A DNA stretch of 64,000 nucleotides from Siphonodentalium dalli (GCA_032622095.1 CP136061.1:201060244-201124243); one strand, 5' to 3'; numbered from the stretch's first letter, positions 25,059-37,244 are shown. Made by a program: numbers and translations. The notes: generated by a model from the sequence alone, not told the origin.

Positions 25059-25819
25059 AACTAATCGTATAAAATAATTGGATATTGTCTGTTCGCGATT
25101 TTTCTCCCAGACCCCTGAACCGATTTAAATTTCGTGTGATGACTTGGGGTACCCAGGCAGATGCTATATAGTGGCGTTAGTTTTTCAACAACAAATATAT
25201 ATAAAAATTATACTAAAACAAAAAAAACAAAAATTTAAACGATCAAATTTCGATCATTATATAAATTATTTTCTAATTATACTGTTTGCATACAAAAAAA
25301 CGACTTCTAATAATTTTATGATTAGTCAAAACAATATCTTATTAAAACAGAAAAAAGTAAAAGTGCACCCCATTGAACTCAAGCTCAAATGTCCAAGCCG
25401 ACACTCCCTAATGTAATCTATGTTTGGAAAATGTCCAACTGATGGCCATATCAATTTCAACCCAGTTATGTTGCGTAATTTCCAACTAATGTTGGGTCAG
25501 CCATGAAATTTCCAACTGATGAACATTTTTACCAAAGCTGGTTGGCTGAGATACCGCCCCACCGTCCCTGTCCCCACGCTCATGTATGGTAGACAAGATA
25601 GAGTTCGAAACTCTTTGAAGGGCATCGTTAATATCGGTTTCCAAACGAGATGGGGGATAGACACAAAAGATAAGCATAACGGTGGTGATAACATATGTTA
25701 TACAGTAAATTAAATAGGATACAACGATATACAATAGTTATTTCAACAATCACATAAAATTTCTCTCTTCTTTGCACTATGGAACAATACATCATGATCG
25801 GCATTGTTATTCGTTCAAA

Positions 25820-28005
25820 TTACGCTGTCGAAACACTTCTTGGTGAGGTAACGCCGCTGAATACGTGCATTGGCACATACGTATATGGATTCGTTGATGG
25901 GTAAGAGCCACCAGTATGACAGTCCGAAGATATCTTTTTTCCGGACAAGGTAAAGTTAGCACGTGAGTTCTTTGGTTGAAGCACTTGGTTATAATGGAAC
26001 ATCGGGTCCATGTAGAACGAAGACGACATGTACATGAACGGCGACTGTTGGTATTGTCTGTAGATGTCATCTTGTTTCTTAAGATCAGGTTGAGTCGTGT
26101 AGTTGACGTCACGTGGTTGTGGGGGAACACGCGCTGTCGGTGTCACTTTATCGTCTTCGACGTTGATAGGCTTCACCGTTTGTATTTTGTTGTTAACTTC
26201 CGGTCGACCCTCCTGGTTGCTATGACGGCGATGACGTGATCTTTTATTCTGGAACCAGACCTGTAAATACACAAAGTCTCGTGTTATATCTCGTCGTTGT
26301 GTAAAAGTAAATTAAACACTAACTAAGGAAACAAGGAATCGTGTTATATGCAATGTACATGTATTAATTGCGTGAACATTATAATATATAACACGACCAG
26401 AAGAGATGGCAAGATAAACCACAATGCACTCAGTATGCCTTTATCCTGCAATAGCTGATAATTCGCTGGTAGAATACACGTAGTCACCCTGTTTCTGCTG
26501 TTTATTAGGGACTATTTTCGTAACCTATATACACGTACTAATGAATGAGCAACCATTGTTTTAAACTTTAGTACTGCCATAAATTTACGAAAGCATGGAA
26601 ACAAGTTGCTCTTGTTTCGTCTTGTGCGGCCGATAAGTGGTGTCCCAAAATGTCGCATTTACCCGATGGATTTTTGTGATCTTCTAATAAGGACGAACTA
26701 AAGGATATATATATATATACATGTATATATATCTATATAGATATTTGTGCTAATAATCATTTATAATACAACATATGCCTACCTAGTCTGGTTTGATCAT
26801 TTAACAATTTAATCGATTTGCGTCGATTATAAATAGCTAGATATGTCTCCCTGGATAACTACCCCAACATTACAACAGCATGCTTTATGAATATAATTTT
26901 AATGTCATATATATATATACATATACGAAACATATGTTGTCACACTGTCATTGTGATTCACGGAAACAGATTTAAGACATTACACACGAATCACTATACA
27001 TCGGTGTGCTATAAAATGGTTTAGCTGTTGTTGCCATACACTCTTATTAGCGCGCGCACCGCGTGTATACTGTTCGGCAATTTCTTGATAGCCGTGGGTC
27101 AATGGGCATTTTATTTATAGATAATTGTTTTTTTTCCGGTTTAAAAGTCGAACTGCGCGACCAGGAGGCCAAGTCCAGTAAAAGGTGTAGTTGGGAAGTT
27201 CAATTTCGTTTATTGTTCTTTACATTATTATGCCAATAATAATGTTGATTTTTGGTGTGTGACAAGCTATGTCAATTACCAATAAAAGAAATTTAAAAGA
27301 TAATTTGTAAGTCTTATATTTCAACTTTTATAGATATTTTTCGTTCTGCAGCCCACTGATGGTTGTGGTCGGAGACGGCCGAGCGACGAGTCGGCCGCCG
27401 GATCGTTAATTAGGTGCTGGTTGTTATTGTTATCTTAACGGAATTCTGAGTTGGTCATTCGCGAAACCAATATATTTTAGATTCTATAATTACAATCATG
27501 GGTATATAATATATGATCTTGAGCGCGTTACCATTTCTGACTATGGTTTTCTTGTTATGCGTGTGTGGGGGTAATAAAAGAGTAATCAGTTCCCATAAGC
27601 GACATTAATATTATCTGCTCGACACGCGGCTATCGTGTGGCCCAATTCGATGCTTGTTATGGAATTATATATGAGTATTACTGACAAATTATTAAGAAAG
27701 GCAATGTTATTATTGTACCGATGATTGATAAATGACCTACATGTATAGCTTCACCCATTATGTCAGTCAAAAATATTTGAGAAAAATCAAGATGAATGAG
27801 CGTATTGCAATATTTCAACTCACATGTACACGAGACTCGGTCAGACTGAGTTGCGAAGCGATCTGTTCCCTGGCGATGATGTCTGGGTACGGATTTGTCA
27901 GGAATATGGCATCCAGACTGTCGATGGTACGCTCTGGGAACATTGTTCTATGTCGACGTTTACGTCTCGTTGAAATTGTCGACGCCGGGGAATTAGCATT
28001 ATAAC
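25820..28005 (-). CDS. PRD-class-like homeobox gene, copy 2 (last two coding exons)
   Basis: Paralog of the gene at 5734-7888 and a predicted transcription factor. Exon A is 27824-28005 and exon B is 25820-26260, separated by a 1563-bp intron at homeodomain 46/47. All core residues are kept (arm RRKRRHRT, NPYPDI, VWFQNKRSRHRR), and both frames are open to a TAA stop. Exon B is 9 bp shorter than in copy 1 (in-frame loss of three residues in the PPQP run). By eye, exon A differs from copy 1 by 8 substitutions, of which 6 change residues. Exon B differs by about 19, of which most change residues. The exon A donor is weakened from CAG|GTGAGT to CAT|GTGAGT, changing residue 46 from Q to H. As in copy 1, the first coding exon was not found. 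Confidence 0.82.
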
Positions 28006-28825
28006 CTGAAACGCAGAGCCATAACATAGATTTGTATAATACAACTTGAAATTGTACGATTACATATGACATATATCCATACATGTACATACAATATCAA
28101 TAATACGCAATGTAAACAAATATAATATACTATGTATCTACAAATTGTACATAGTATCATGTTCCTTCCTTCAACGGACATGGCTCATCCGAGCTTCAAT
28201 ATTATCTCTACGTAATTTGGAAGGCGGTATAAGATAGGTTGTCAAATATATTGATATACTGGTTTCATATACTTGAAAAATAGTTTCCATGGTCATCGCA
28301 GTGAAAATAACGCTCTTTATTTCTACCATATCAGGAACAGACTAACACGGAATATCGAACAGAACATACTTTTATGACTTCATTACGTGTATCTATATTC
28401 TCGTAGAAAGGTAGTTCAAGTATGTATCATCCTATTTCGAAACCGGGAAAAATTCAAACCCGAATATTATTAGGAGTATTCTGGAGCACAAACCGCCAAA
28501 TGGCTGTAAAGCAATCAATTTAAATCCGTGTACATTTGAACATGTTACCTGGTGGTGATAGCATGATGTTATCGTGTTTTTTCGAAGGACAATTTGGTTG
28601 TTTCCTTGCATTACTATATTTAAATTCATTTTTCAAAAAACCTTGTCAAGTTGGCGGTTATCGGCGTTGTCACGTGAGACCATTAGGTACGATTAGTCCA
28701 TATTAATGACTTCGTCCATATCTATGTACCCGGTACCAAATGTGAAAGTGAAAAACAGGTAGGTCCCGGATCTCCATATTTACTGCACGTGCTGACAATT
28801 TTGGAGGAACGAACACGTGTCTGTC
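28006..28825. other. Duplicated non-coding DNA upstream of homeobox copy 2
   Basis: Aligns to about 7889-8700. No splice-bounded coding frame is convincing. It ends at the TTAA where the first MITE inserted. Confidence 0.5.
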
Positions 28826-28829
28826 TTAA

Positions 28830-29323
28830 AGGTACGGTTGGCCTTGGCGGTGGGTATCCTGTGAAAATATTTCCACCCATCAAAAACCGCCACAAACAGA
28901 TAGAACATCAAAATTTAGACAGACTTTGTCCGTATACAAATAAGAAATATCGCATAAACAGTATGTTATTGTCATTTGTTTGACCATTGTTATGTAAATA
29001 AAAGCATAAAAAGTTACTTTTCTGGTGTTTGTTTATATTATGATGGTAAACATAAAGAGCGTTCTTTGTTGCTGAATTCCTGATATGGAAGTAATAAAGA
29101 GCGTTTATATCATTTGTGTGTGATTAGCCAGTGACACTGTGTTGTCTTCTGTAACATACTCAGGCTCTTGCTTATGTAAAATATAGTAAGTCTTTATGAT
29201 AGCATGCTGTTTACGCGATGGTAATGGTATACATGAACGAAACTGTATGCGTTTTAATGTTTGTCTGTTTATGGTGTTTGGAACAAATATGAATATTTTC
29301 GACAACTAAGGCCAACCGTGCCT
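28830..29323. mobile_element. TTAA-flanked MITE, copy 1 (494 bp)
   Basis: The TIR AGGTACGGTTGGCCTTG starts the element and AAGGCCAACCGTGCCT ends it. TTAA flanks both sides (28826-28829 and 29324-29327). The corresponding site in duplication copy 1 (8701-8704) carries one TTAA and no insert, which proves the boundaries. The interior repeats TAAAGAGCGTT words and encodes nothing. TTAA targets are used by piggyBac, Kolobok and Sola3 groups; the superfamily is unresolved. Confidence 0.9.
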
Positions 29324-29816
29324 TTAAAGGTTGCCAATCCTGTTTAAGGACTATACATGTAGATACTCATTTTTTTGGGGGAAACTGATTAATCGTCTAT
29401 GTAAAGAAAAAAAATGAATAACCATCACTATTATGTGCCTTTTGACTAATTAATACCAATTTAGATAACTTTTCTGAAGAAAACTGAAACTGTGTCCCCA
29501 AATTAGCGGTCTCCACAATCTCCAAATTGAGGTAAACATTATTATTACTGCTCATTTCTTTTGACTTTTACAGTAAATAATTATTGTGTTGCCAGTTTTC
29601 AAGGCAGGCGACTGCATCCTGCTCTAATTTTGAGTATTTTGAGTACCAAACTAATCAGAATATCCTAATTTTCTGTTCATATAATTAAAAAATCAAAAAT
29701 AGTTGCAGTTGCAAACTACTCTATCTACGTGTAAGCATATGTGAGAACAACCATCGCGATGAATGAGGGTGGATCCCGAATCAGAAATAACACGATGAAA
29801 ATAAGTTTATAATTAA

Positions 29817-30088
29817 CCCTTCCATGTCTGGATCGGATCGAGCTTTCTGACCTGTTACGAAAACCCTGTGCCAAAACATTCTCTTATATATGCGAGTCTC
29901 CATAGGGAGCTTCGCATATATAAGAAAATGCATTGGTCTAACAATATTTACCTTCACACTGTAAGCCAGTGCATTCTCTTACGAGAGGATCCCTATGGGA
30001 GACTCGTATATATAAGAGAATGCACTGGCGCAGGGTCTTTAATGTTGCACCAGCGCAGCTCCCGTCGTGATATGGGTAAGAATTTTTT
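29817..30088. mobile_element. Double-hairpin element in duplication copy 2
   Basis: Two foldback stems, at 29871-29936 and 29966-30028, are near reverse complements of each other. Each has the form CATTCTCTTATATATGCGAG ... CTCGCATATATAAGAGAATG. They are bracketed by CCCTGTGCC and GGCGCAGGG. The surrounding insert is bounded by TTAA on each side, and copy 1 lacks it (empty site near 9292). A related module lies at 47221-47450 inside a LINE. No protein is encoded. Confidence 0.75.
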
Positions 30089-31584
30089 TTAATACATCAT
30101 CGATATTGGACAGCAATTACATAAAGGATATAGATAACCATTTGACATGTATGGGCGCATGGAAAAAGTCAAAGTGTGGTAAATGTCCGCGTTTGGTTGT
30201 CGACAATAGAATCTGCCTTGGTTCGTTTGCCCGATATCAATATTTCCGGATATGGAAAATGCAAATACTACGGATGATGCATGCATCAAATCAACGGATT
30301 GCATTCTCATGTTGGCTACAATGGGGATATGAAGAATATAATATAAACGAAAACAAAATACGAGGGAAGAACAAACCTTGTTCGACGCCTAAGATACTGT
30401 TGATAGAATGGTCGGTAAACGATATAGTGGATGCGCAAACCATGGCTGCTTGTAACGATGAAAACATATGATATGACGAATGATCCAGATGCAGAAGTTT
30501 GATCTATTTATTATCTCGAGTTGTAGGTGGGCTTCGTCTCTGAATTCAAGCCGCGATTGGTTGCAAGCTTCAAGAGGCCAGTACCGTCGGAATGGATGAA
30601 GAAGAGGATTAGAGAACTATTGTTTCTCTTGTGAAGCATGCCGTCGGTAAGCCGCTGATGTTTAATTGCGCCTCGGCGCCTTATCATCTTGTCACAACAA
30701 CTTGAATAGCGGCTTATCGAAACATAGCAGATTATGGGGATTACGACAATCAATAATGATAGTGTCAACATAAGAAGTCATTAAGCACGGTTAGTAGTTA
30801 ATCTTGAAGGTGAGTGTTAAGGTTGTCACAACACAGTATTCAGTATAGTGTTTGCTTCATTAATCAAACAGATCTAGATCTTTGGATCAACGATACACAG
30901 CCGTTGAATGCTGTCAGAAAATGTAAGAAAAATAAATGCGAGTTTTATTATTTCGGAGTCGATAACACGAATGGCATCAATATGCAAGTATTCGTCAGAT
31001 ATCCACAATAATTGAGTAAGATGGATTTTAGTTTTGTGCAGCTGTCGGTGTATGGGTGCAAGCTTTTGTTTTTCATACTGAGAAGACGACGCGGGGTGAT
31101 ATTTAAAAATAATCTGTCCGTGCCTTACATGTACTTGTGAGTCTAAATTCATTTCAATGTAGCTCCATGTCAACAAATATTAAAGATATTCAATCCGATT
31201 CGATGGTCCCCATATCATCAGATTCCAACAACAACAAATTTTTTGGAAATGCCGCTTCAGTTATCAGAATAGATTATGTGCCCAAAAATAATGCTAACCA
31301 CAGTCAACTATAATAGTATAAAATGACCCAAAACGTTTTATTTATCAACATTTTGATAAAAAAAAATTGGCCGGAATGTCATTTTTTTTTACACCCAAAG
31401 CTATTTGATTTTAGTGTTATCCATCTTCATCCGCAATTTGGTCCGAGACCGTCGGTTTCACGACTTTTTACCAGGCCTGTAAAAATTTACACATCTCGAG
31501 AAATCTGATCACTCTAAGCTTTGATCCTCTACTCGAATGAAATATTGTTTACCCCGAAGTCACAGAAATAGTAATTTGGGAGCA
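30089..31584. other. Duplicated non-coding DNA
   Basis: Aligns to about 9300-10804. A plus-strand frame at 30067-30471 is open here but broken in copy 1, so I do not call it. A minus-strand frame ending near 30511 is partly conserved in both copies but is unrecognised. Confidence 0.45.
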
Positions 31585-31588
31585 TTAA

Positions 31589-32083
31589 AGGTACGGTTGG
31601 CCTTGGCGGTGGGTATCCTGTGAAAATATTTCCACCCGTCAAAAACCGCCACAAACAGAAAGAACAACAAAATGTAGACATACTTTGTCCGTATACAAAT
31701 AAGAAATATCGCATAAACAGTATGTTATTGTCATATCTTTTACCATTGTTATGTAAACAAAAGTATAAAAAGTAACTTTTCTGGTGTTTGTTTATATTAT
31801 GATGGTAAACATAAAGAGCGTTTTTGGTTGGTGAATTCCTGATATGGAACGAATAAAGAGCGTTTATGCCATTTGTGTTTGATTAGCCAGCAGCATTGTG
31901 CTGTCTTCTGTAACACAATCAGACTCTTGCTTATGTAAAATATAGTAATTCTTTATGATAACATGCTGTTTACGCGATGGTCATGGTATACATGAACGGA
32001 AACTGTATGCGTTTTAATGTTTTTCTGTTTACGGTGATTGGAACAAATATGAATATTTTCGACAACTAAGGCCTCACGTGCCT
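31589..32083. mobile_element. TTAA-flanked MITE, copy 2 (495 bp)
   Basis: Same family and orientation as 28830-29323, with TTAA at 31585-31588 and 32084-32087. Duplication copy 1 has the single TTAA at 10805-10808. The right TIR has drifted (GCCTCACGTGCCT). The two copies look very similar throughout, suggesting recent activity. Confidence 0.9.
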
Positions 32084-32178
32084 TTAAGTCGGATTATGCA
32101 TCTTTAACAAAAGATTACATGATTTTTATTTATTAAAAATACACATAGTATCGACATCAGGATTGACGACTCGTCGTT

Positions 32179-32380
32179 AGTGTAAACATATTTTTATTTC
32201 CAAACCAAATAATTGACATAATACACATATGACATAAATATACAACATATAAGAGATAATTTTGGAAATGAGGATAAGACAACAAACCCGAGGGATTATA
32301 TGAAGTCTTCTCCTCTTTGGTGACATGTCCCTTCCTCAATAAGTGAGGGAGGGGTATCGATCAGACGGGAAGGGAGTCAT
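32179..32380 (-). mobile_element. LINE 3'-tail (GTTTACAC family), reverse copy
   Basis: Begins TTAGTGTAAACATATTTTTATTTCC and contains the AAACCCGAGGGATT stem and GAAGTCTTCTCCTCTTTGG. On the minus strand this matches the tail inserted at 660-912. It is absent from duplication copy 1, whose sequence runs GACGACTCATGG directly into the tandem repeat. Confidence 0.6.
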
Positions 32381-32517
32381 TTGACACTTTACGCATGGTA
32401 CGATAACTCAAACATATCTATCTGATCGGAACTAAATTTTGTTTATGAGTTTCTCAAAATACAGATCGAGTTCGGATATGCATGGTTTGATTCGAGTATT
32501 TTTACGGAGTTTGTGAG

Positions 32518-33302
32518 GTAAATGGACACATAGATATGTACACGTTTAATTGGTCGTGAATAATATACAAGCAGTGTATACAAATGTGACAACCGATGGC
32601 CCTATAGTATTAGAATAGTCGAGCCTCTACATATTAGAGGCTCGGAAGTGGAATAGGACAAGCATGATATCTTGGGGAATTGTATTTACTTTTATCACAT
32701 AATTTGCCCATAAAAGCAGTTTCATAATTATCGATAAGAGACACGTTTAATATCAGCGCGTGCGATGACGTCACATCGTTCTTCAAATGACTTGCGATCG
32801 CTGCAGTTTATTATCGTTGTTTTCGATGGATATTTCGCATTGCTTCGCGTTTATTTGATCATGTGATAAAAAGTATCTCACACTCGTCCTATTTTATACG
32901 TAATTTATCAACCTCGTCCACTAAATTCTATTTGAGCCTCGGTAAACCTCGACTCAAATCGAATTTAGTGAACTCGGTTGATAAATTCCGTATAAAATAG
33001 AAACTCATGTGAGATCCTCTATATATACTATCCGAGTGAATACATAATGAGGAGTTTGGTAATACACATCGGGATTGGTCCCGATCTTATGGTCATTTCC
33101 CATGACCATATGTGGGAGTTGACTTCATTGTGTGATATCAACGGCTGGGAGTAACATGTGTGAGGTTTCCTAAAGGAACTGAACATGGATATTCGAGTTT
33201 GGGTTCTACCTATAAGAACAGTGATATAATGTACACGTAGTGTTATATGTCCATGAATCACGTTATGGGAATATAATGGGGCATGGGTAGTTGTGTCACA
33301 AG
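32518..33302. mobile_element. Insert with long hairpin, private to copy 2
   Basis: Duplication copy 1 reads GGAGTTATATGGGCC (around 11040), but here the two halves are about 785 bp apart. Inside, 32875-33015 is an imperfect palindrome with arms of about 65-70 bp (CCTATTTTATACGTAATTTA ... TATAAAATAG) and a loop near GGTAAACC. A smaller stem, GAGCCTCTACATATTAGAGGCTC, lies near 32620. No coding frame. The element family is unknown. Confidence 0.6.
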
Positions 33303-33800
33303 TTATGGGCCTTTTCGACTAAGAATGCTGCGATAATTCAATCTTCTCGACTTTGAATCATCCAGAAATTAGGCCCTGATGATAAAGAGAATTTGTAAAT
33401 CTCATAGAACAGCAATCTGCTTTATTGAAACCAAGCTATAATTTTTTAGCTATCATGTATTATATTGCTATATTAGTGGAGTAGATTAAGTCAAATTTTC
33501 AAGGCAATTGTTCAAATTGTGACTAAAGCATGAAACTTTGCACATATGTACATATTCACATACTTATTGATATTGGATATGGAGCCACGCTGAAATTTTA
33601 CTTTAATCCCTCTTTTAAGGGTTTTTCCGATTTAAAGAGCTTTTCGTGATTATATAATTTATTAAATGTCACAATTAATCTTACCATGAAATATGCGATT
33701 TCAAATTAGGTATATACAGACTACAGTAAGTATCAATCTGAGAGATATAATGCCACATGTTTAGGGTAAAATTGGAACTCCCGACCAAGATGGTCGTCAA

Positions 33801-34451
33801 ATGGCGGCCAAAACCTGGAAAATGATAAATATTGCCCCATCATCCCATGTAATCGGTTACAAGTTATGATTGACATATACAATTGGCTGTGCTGTCTTAT
33901 ATAAATTAAATTCTAACAGTTCCGATGCACATTGGTTAAGTGTTAATAATGTAACCACTGACATTATCAGAATTATTGGATTTTTATATCACGAACTGTA
34001 TCAAAGATGTTTCTTGTTTTGGATATGTCTTAAATTTGTCACACTAATGTTCTTAGACAATATTACTCAAGACGGCTTCCAATATGGCAACCACGTTTGG
34101 TAATTTTTTTTTTTACATATATCCCGAGCACTATTCTCTGTTAGCAAATTGTAACTCACTTTGTTATTAACCATGTTACTTACTGCACTGACTACTACAT
34201 GTTTAATTCTCGTTGTCCGTGTACCTTCTGAGGCATGATGAATTCATTTAAAATAATGTACTGTAGTATGGAATTTTGCCAAAAATGTCTTTTGTAACAC
34301 TGGCCATATTTTTGAACGGAAATAGGCAGAACGTCTAAACGGAACTGCGTGAAACTTTCGACCATTAACACCAAAATCAAACTAATATATGGTGTATATC
34401 AAAATGGCATAGATTTCTCACATATGAGGTGAATAGTTCTGCAGGGAGTTA
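33801..34451. other. Non-coding, nothing recognised
   Basis: AT-rich stretch after the end of the duplication. It has poly-T runs and no supported gene. Confidence 0.5.
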
Positions 34452-34670
34452 TTGATGTAAACATATTTTATTCCAATAAAAAAATAACATGTTTAAACAT
34501 TTGACAAATATTTTACAGTAAGACAGAATAATATATATAATCGGATGATTGGAAAGGGGATTAAACAACAAGCCCAAGGGCTTTTTATTAAGTTTGCTCC
34601 CCTTTTGTTTCGCGCCCACTCTTCATTAAGTGTAGAGGGGGGGGGGGGTCGGACGGGAAGGAATGAAATT
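34452..34670 (-). mobile_element. Diverged LINE 3'-tail (GTTTACAC family)
   Basis: GATGTAAACATATTTTATTCC, followed by AAGCCCAAGGGCTT and a GACGGGAAGG end, parallels the copies near 32180 and 36990. The middle is strongly diverged and a poly-G run (about 34637-34648) is present. Confidence 0.45.
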
Positions 34671-34740
34671 ATCATAATTATAGTATAATGTTGTTGTCGT
34701 GAGAAGCAGGGAGAGAGATTGTGACGGAGAAAGACAAAGA

Positions 34741-34746
34741 GAGGAC

Positions 34747-34793
<47 letters not shown>
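34741..34793. repeat. (GA)n microsatellite
   Basis: About 45 bp of uninterrupted AG/GA dinucleotides within a purine-rich tract. Confidence 0.95.
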
Positions 34794-34795
<2 letters not shown>

Positions 34796-34799
34796 ATTG

Positions 34800-36265
34800 T
34801 ATGGTCATGAATGGTGAGAAGGAGTAGCCTATATGGTGATGGAGTGATATGTCTATGGTGAGATGTTTATGTATACAAGGGGTGACTGTATGGTGATGTG
34901 TGAGGTGAATACATAAATAAGGATTATTTGTATGGTTATTGAAGTGGTGTGTGTGTGTATAATGATAGCAGTGGTATGTTCATCTGTGTGTTGTTTATAT
35001 ATATATAGAGCGACTGTATGGTCACGTGTGGGATATACATGCTTACTTTGGGTGACTATTGTCATGGGTGGGTGTATATGTATACATATGTTGGCTGTAT
35101 GATCGTATGTGGGACTGTGGGGATAAAAAGGTGTACATGGAATGACTGTACGGTCATGATATTTGTACTATCATTGGTGGATGTATAGGTATACAGAGAG
35201 TAGCTGTATGATCATGGATGGGTGTGTGGGTATACATCGAGTGGCTGAATTGTCATGGCCGAGGTGTATATGCAAATATGGAGTGTGCGAATGGTCGTGC
35301 GGGGTATTGGTATATCCATTATTGAGACTCTGTGGTTATGAGTGGGGTGTATGTGTATATCTTGAGAGGGTATGTGGTCATATGTGTGAACAAAGGTAAA
35401 CAGTGAGTGACTAAGGCCAAAAGTGAGGTGCTGCGCGTTGTGTTGCTATATCTAGAAGGTATGTATGGTCAGGTGTCGACGTATACCTGGAGTGATTCTA
35501 TAATAGGCATTGGAGAGGAGTGTATATACATTGTATATATTTATTGGCTATAGCCATGGGTGTGGCCAATATGTATATATAGAGTGATCGTATGGCCAAT
35601 GGTGAGGTGAATTGGGAAACAAGGAGTGAATGTGACCACAAATGTTGTGTATGGGCATACAGCGAGTGGCTGAATTGTCTTGAGTGAGGTGTATATTCAA
35701 GTCTGGAGTGTGTGAATGGCCATATGTTTTGTATATATTTGTATATATATACAAGGGTTGGATGGCCATTGGTGAGGTGTATACATATGTATACCAGGAG
35801 TTATATGGTTACGGTTGCAGTCTATATGTATATCTTTAGTGGATATATGTCCATAAATGTGGCAAATCGATATACAGGGAGTGATTGTATGACCATTGGT
35901 GGGGTGTATATGTATACCAGGAGTTATATGGTTATGGTTGCAGTCTATATGTATATCTTGGGTGGATATATGACCATAAATGTGGCAATTCGATATACAG
36001 GGAGTGATTGTATGGCCAATGTTGAGGCGAATATGTATACAATAAGTGACTGTATGCTCACGAATGTGGTCATGCTTGAAGTGCAGTGGCATACCTGGTG
36101 TACCTGAATGGTTGACCCGTGGCTGTATAGTCATGTGTGTTGCTTACGGGTAAACCCATGTTGGTTGTATGGTCATGGGTGAGGTGTATGTGTTTAAAGC
36201 GATTGGCTACATGATCATTTGTGTGGTGTTTATGTATATATAACATGATTGTATGGTCATGTGTG
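34800..36265. repeat. Degenerate ~42-bp minisatellite
   Basis: The unit is roughly TGTATGGTCATGGGTGAGG followed by TGTATATGTATACAnGGAGTG. Four consecutive units at about 35205-35370 are spaced 42 bp apart. A three-unit higher-order period of about 127 bp is visible at 35766 and 35893. About 35 units are present in all. Because 42 is divisible by three, frames stay open by chance on both strands (for example 35697-36134 minus and 35712-36107 plus). I do not consider those genes. Confidence 0.8.
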
Positions 36266-36332
36266 AGTTTTGCAGTTGGACGGACCTTCGGTGGCTATCA
36301 CTTTCCATAATAACTGAAATATGTCATATCGC

Positions 36333-36476
36333 CATCACGGGCCGGGGATCTATTCCGTTCCAATCCAAACAAATGTGCATTGTCTCAAATAACACATGCA
36401 ATTTACATAATCTCTTTTGTCGGCACAGTCGGTATTTCCTTGGTTATGTTTGTGCTTTTTTTCGTATGTACATATT
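36333..36476 (+). repeat. Dispersed repeat with tRNA-like B-box, copy 2
   Basis: Shares CACGGGCCGGGGATC, CCAATCCAA and GTGCATTGTCTCAAATAACA with 17944-18073, with a few substitutions and a short extra TTTGTGC stretch. It lies immediately downstream of the minisatellite. The following 36480-36985 shows no gene. Confidence 0.5.
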
Positions 36477-36987
36477 GTTTTCGTTAAATTATCAATCACA
36501 GATGTGCAGATATTTTGCTTGCCAGAACATGTGACTCAATATAAGACTCAGTTGGAACCATCTGATTTACAAATGCTACTAATTTTCACTTACATGAACG
36601 GTTGGAAATTTGGAAATTTCGGAAATAACGACAAACTAGAGAATGTTCACATGAAATTTATAGACCAAATTTTGAAAACTAAACACTCAACACCAAATTA
36701 CATGACATAGGACTAGAGTGGAAGATCACAGATCGATGTAACTATTCATTACAAAATGGTAAAATATTGGTTTAAATTGATACACATTTGCGGCAATAGA
36801 TACTGTAAAATTATGTATGATTTGGCGAGAACATACTATGGAGATACCGTATACCGATCATCCCCTGGGTCAGAAAGATCCGTATTATATTAATAAAATG
36901 TGACCACGCAGAGACATCTCTTATCTATAGGTATTTGTCACACTCATATAGTATTCTCGAGGAGTACGTGCAATGCAGCCTTATCAA

Positions 36988-37195
36988 CAATTAGTGTAAA
37001 CATTTTTTTATTTCCGTAATACAAACAAATAACATAATATATACAGATGACACATATATGCAACATAGAAGAATCGATGTATGTGAAACGAGGATCAGAC
37101 AATAAGCCCGAGGGCTTATATGAAGTCTTCTCCTGTTTGGCGACATGCCCGTCCCCAATGAGTGAGGGAGGAGTATAGATCAGACGGGAAGGATT
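36988..37195 (-). mobile_element. LINE 3'-tail (GTTTACAC family), reverse copy
   Basis: TTAGTGTAAACATTTTTTTA, then a perfect AAGCCCGAGGGCTT stem, GAAGTCTTCTCC, GGCGACATGCCC and a CAGACGGGAAGG end. This is the best preserved relative of the tail at 660-912. Confidence 0.6.
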
Positions 37196-37244
37196 GGAAA
37201 TAATGGTTTTAGGAGAAATGGAGATATAAAACTGAATTTGCATG

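Larger units (their letters stand above)
18076..33800. repeat. Segmental duplication, copy 2 (expanded by insertions)
   Basis: Same order and orientation as 3336-11690. 18076-20750 matches 3336-4785, and 25059-33800 matches 4790-11690. Private insertions are a block at about 18290-19550, 20751-25058 (including a MULE-like element), MITEs at 28830-29323 and 31589-32083, the hairpin element at 29817-30088, a LINE tail near 32180-32380 and a hairpin-bearing insert at about 32518-33302. The arrangement implies a direct tandem duplication, followed by insertions mainly into this copy or deletions from the other. Confidence 0.85.

Noticed and set aside
30067-30471. 134-codon frame in duplication copy 2
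   Set aside because: The equivalent in copy 1 (about 9290-9690) carries frame breaks, and the start lies in the hairpin insert.
35697-36134. Frames of 131-145 codons on both strands
   Set aside because: They follow the 42-bp minisatellite period, which keeps any phase open; there are no domains.
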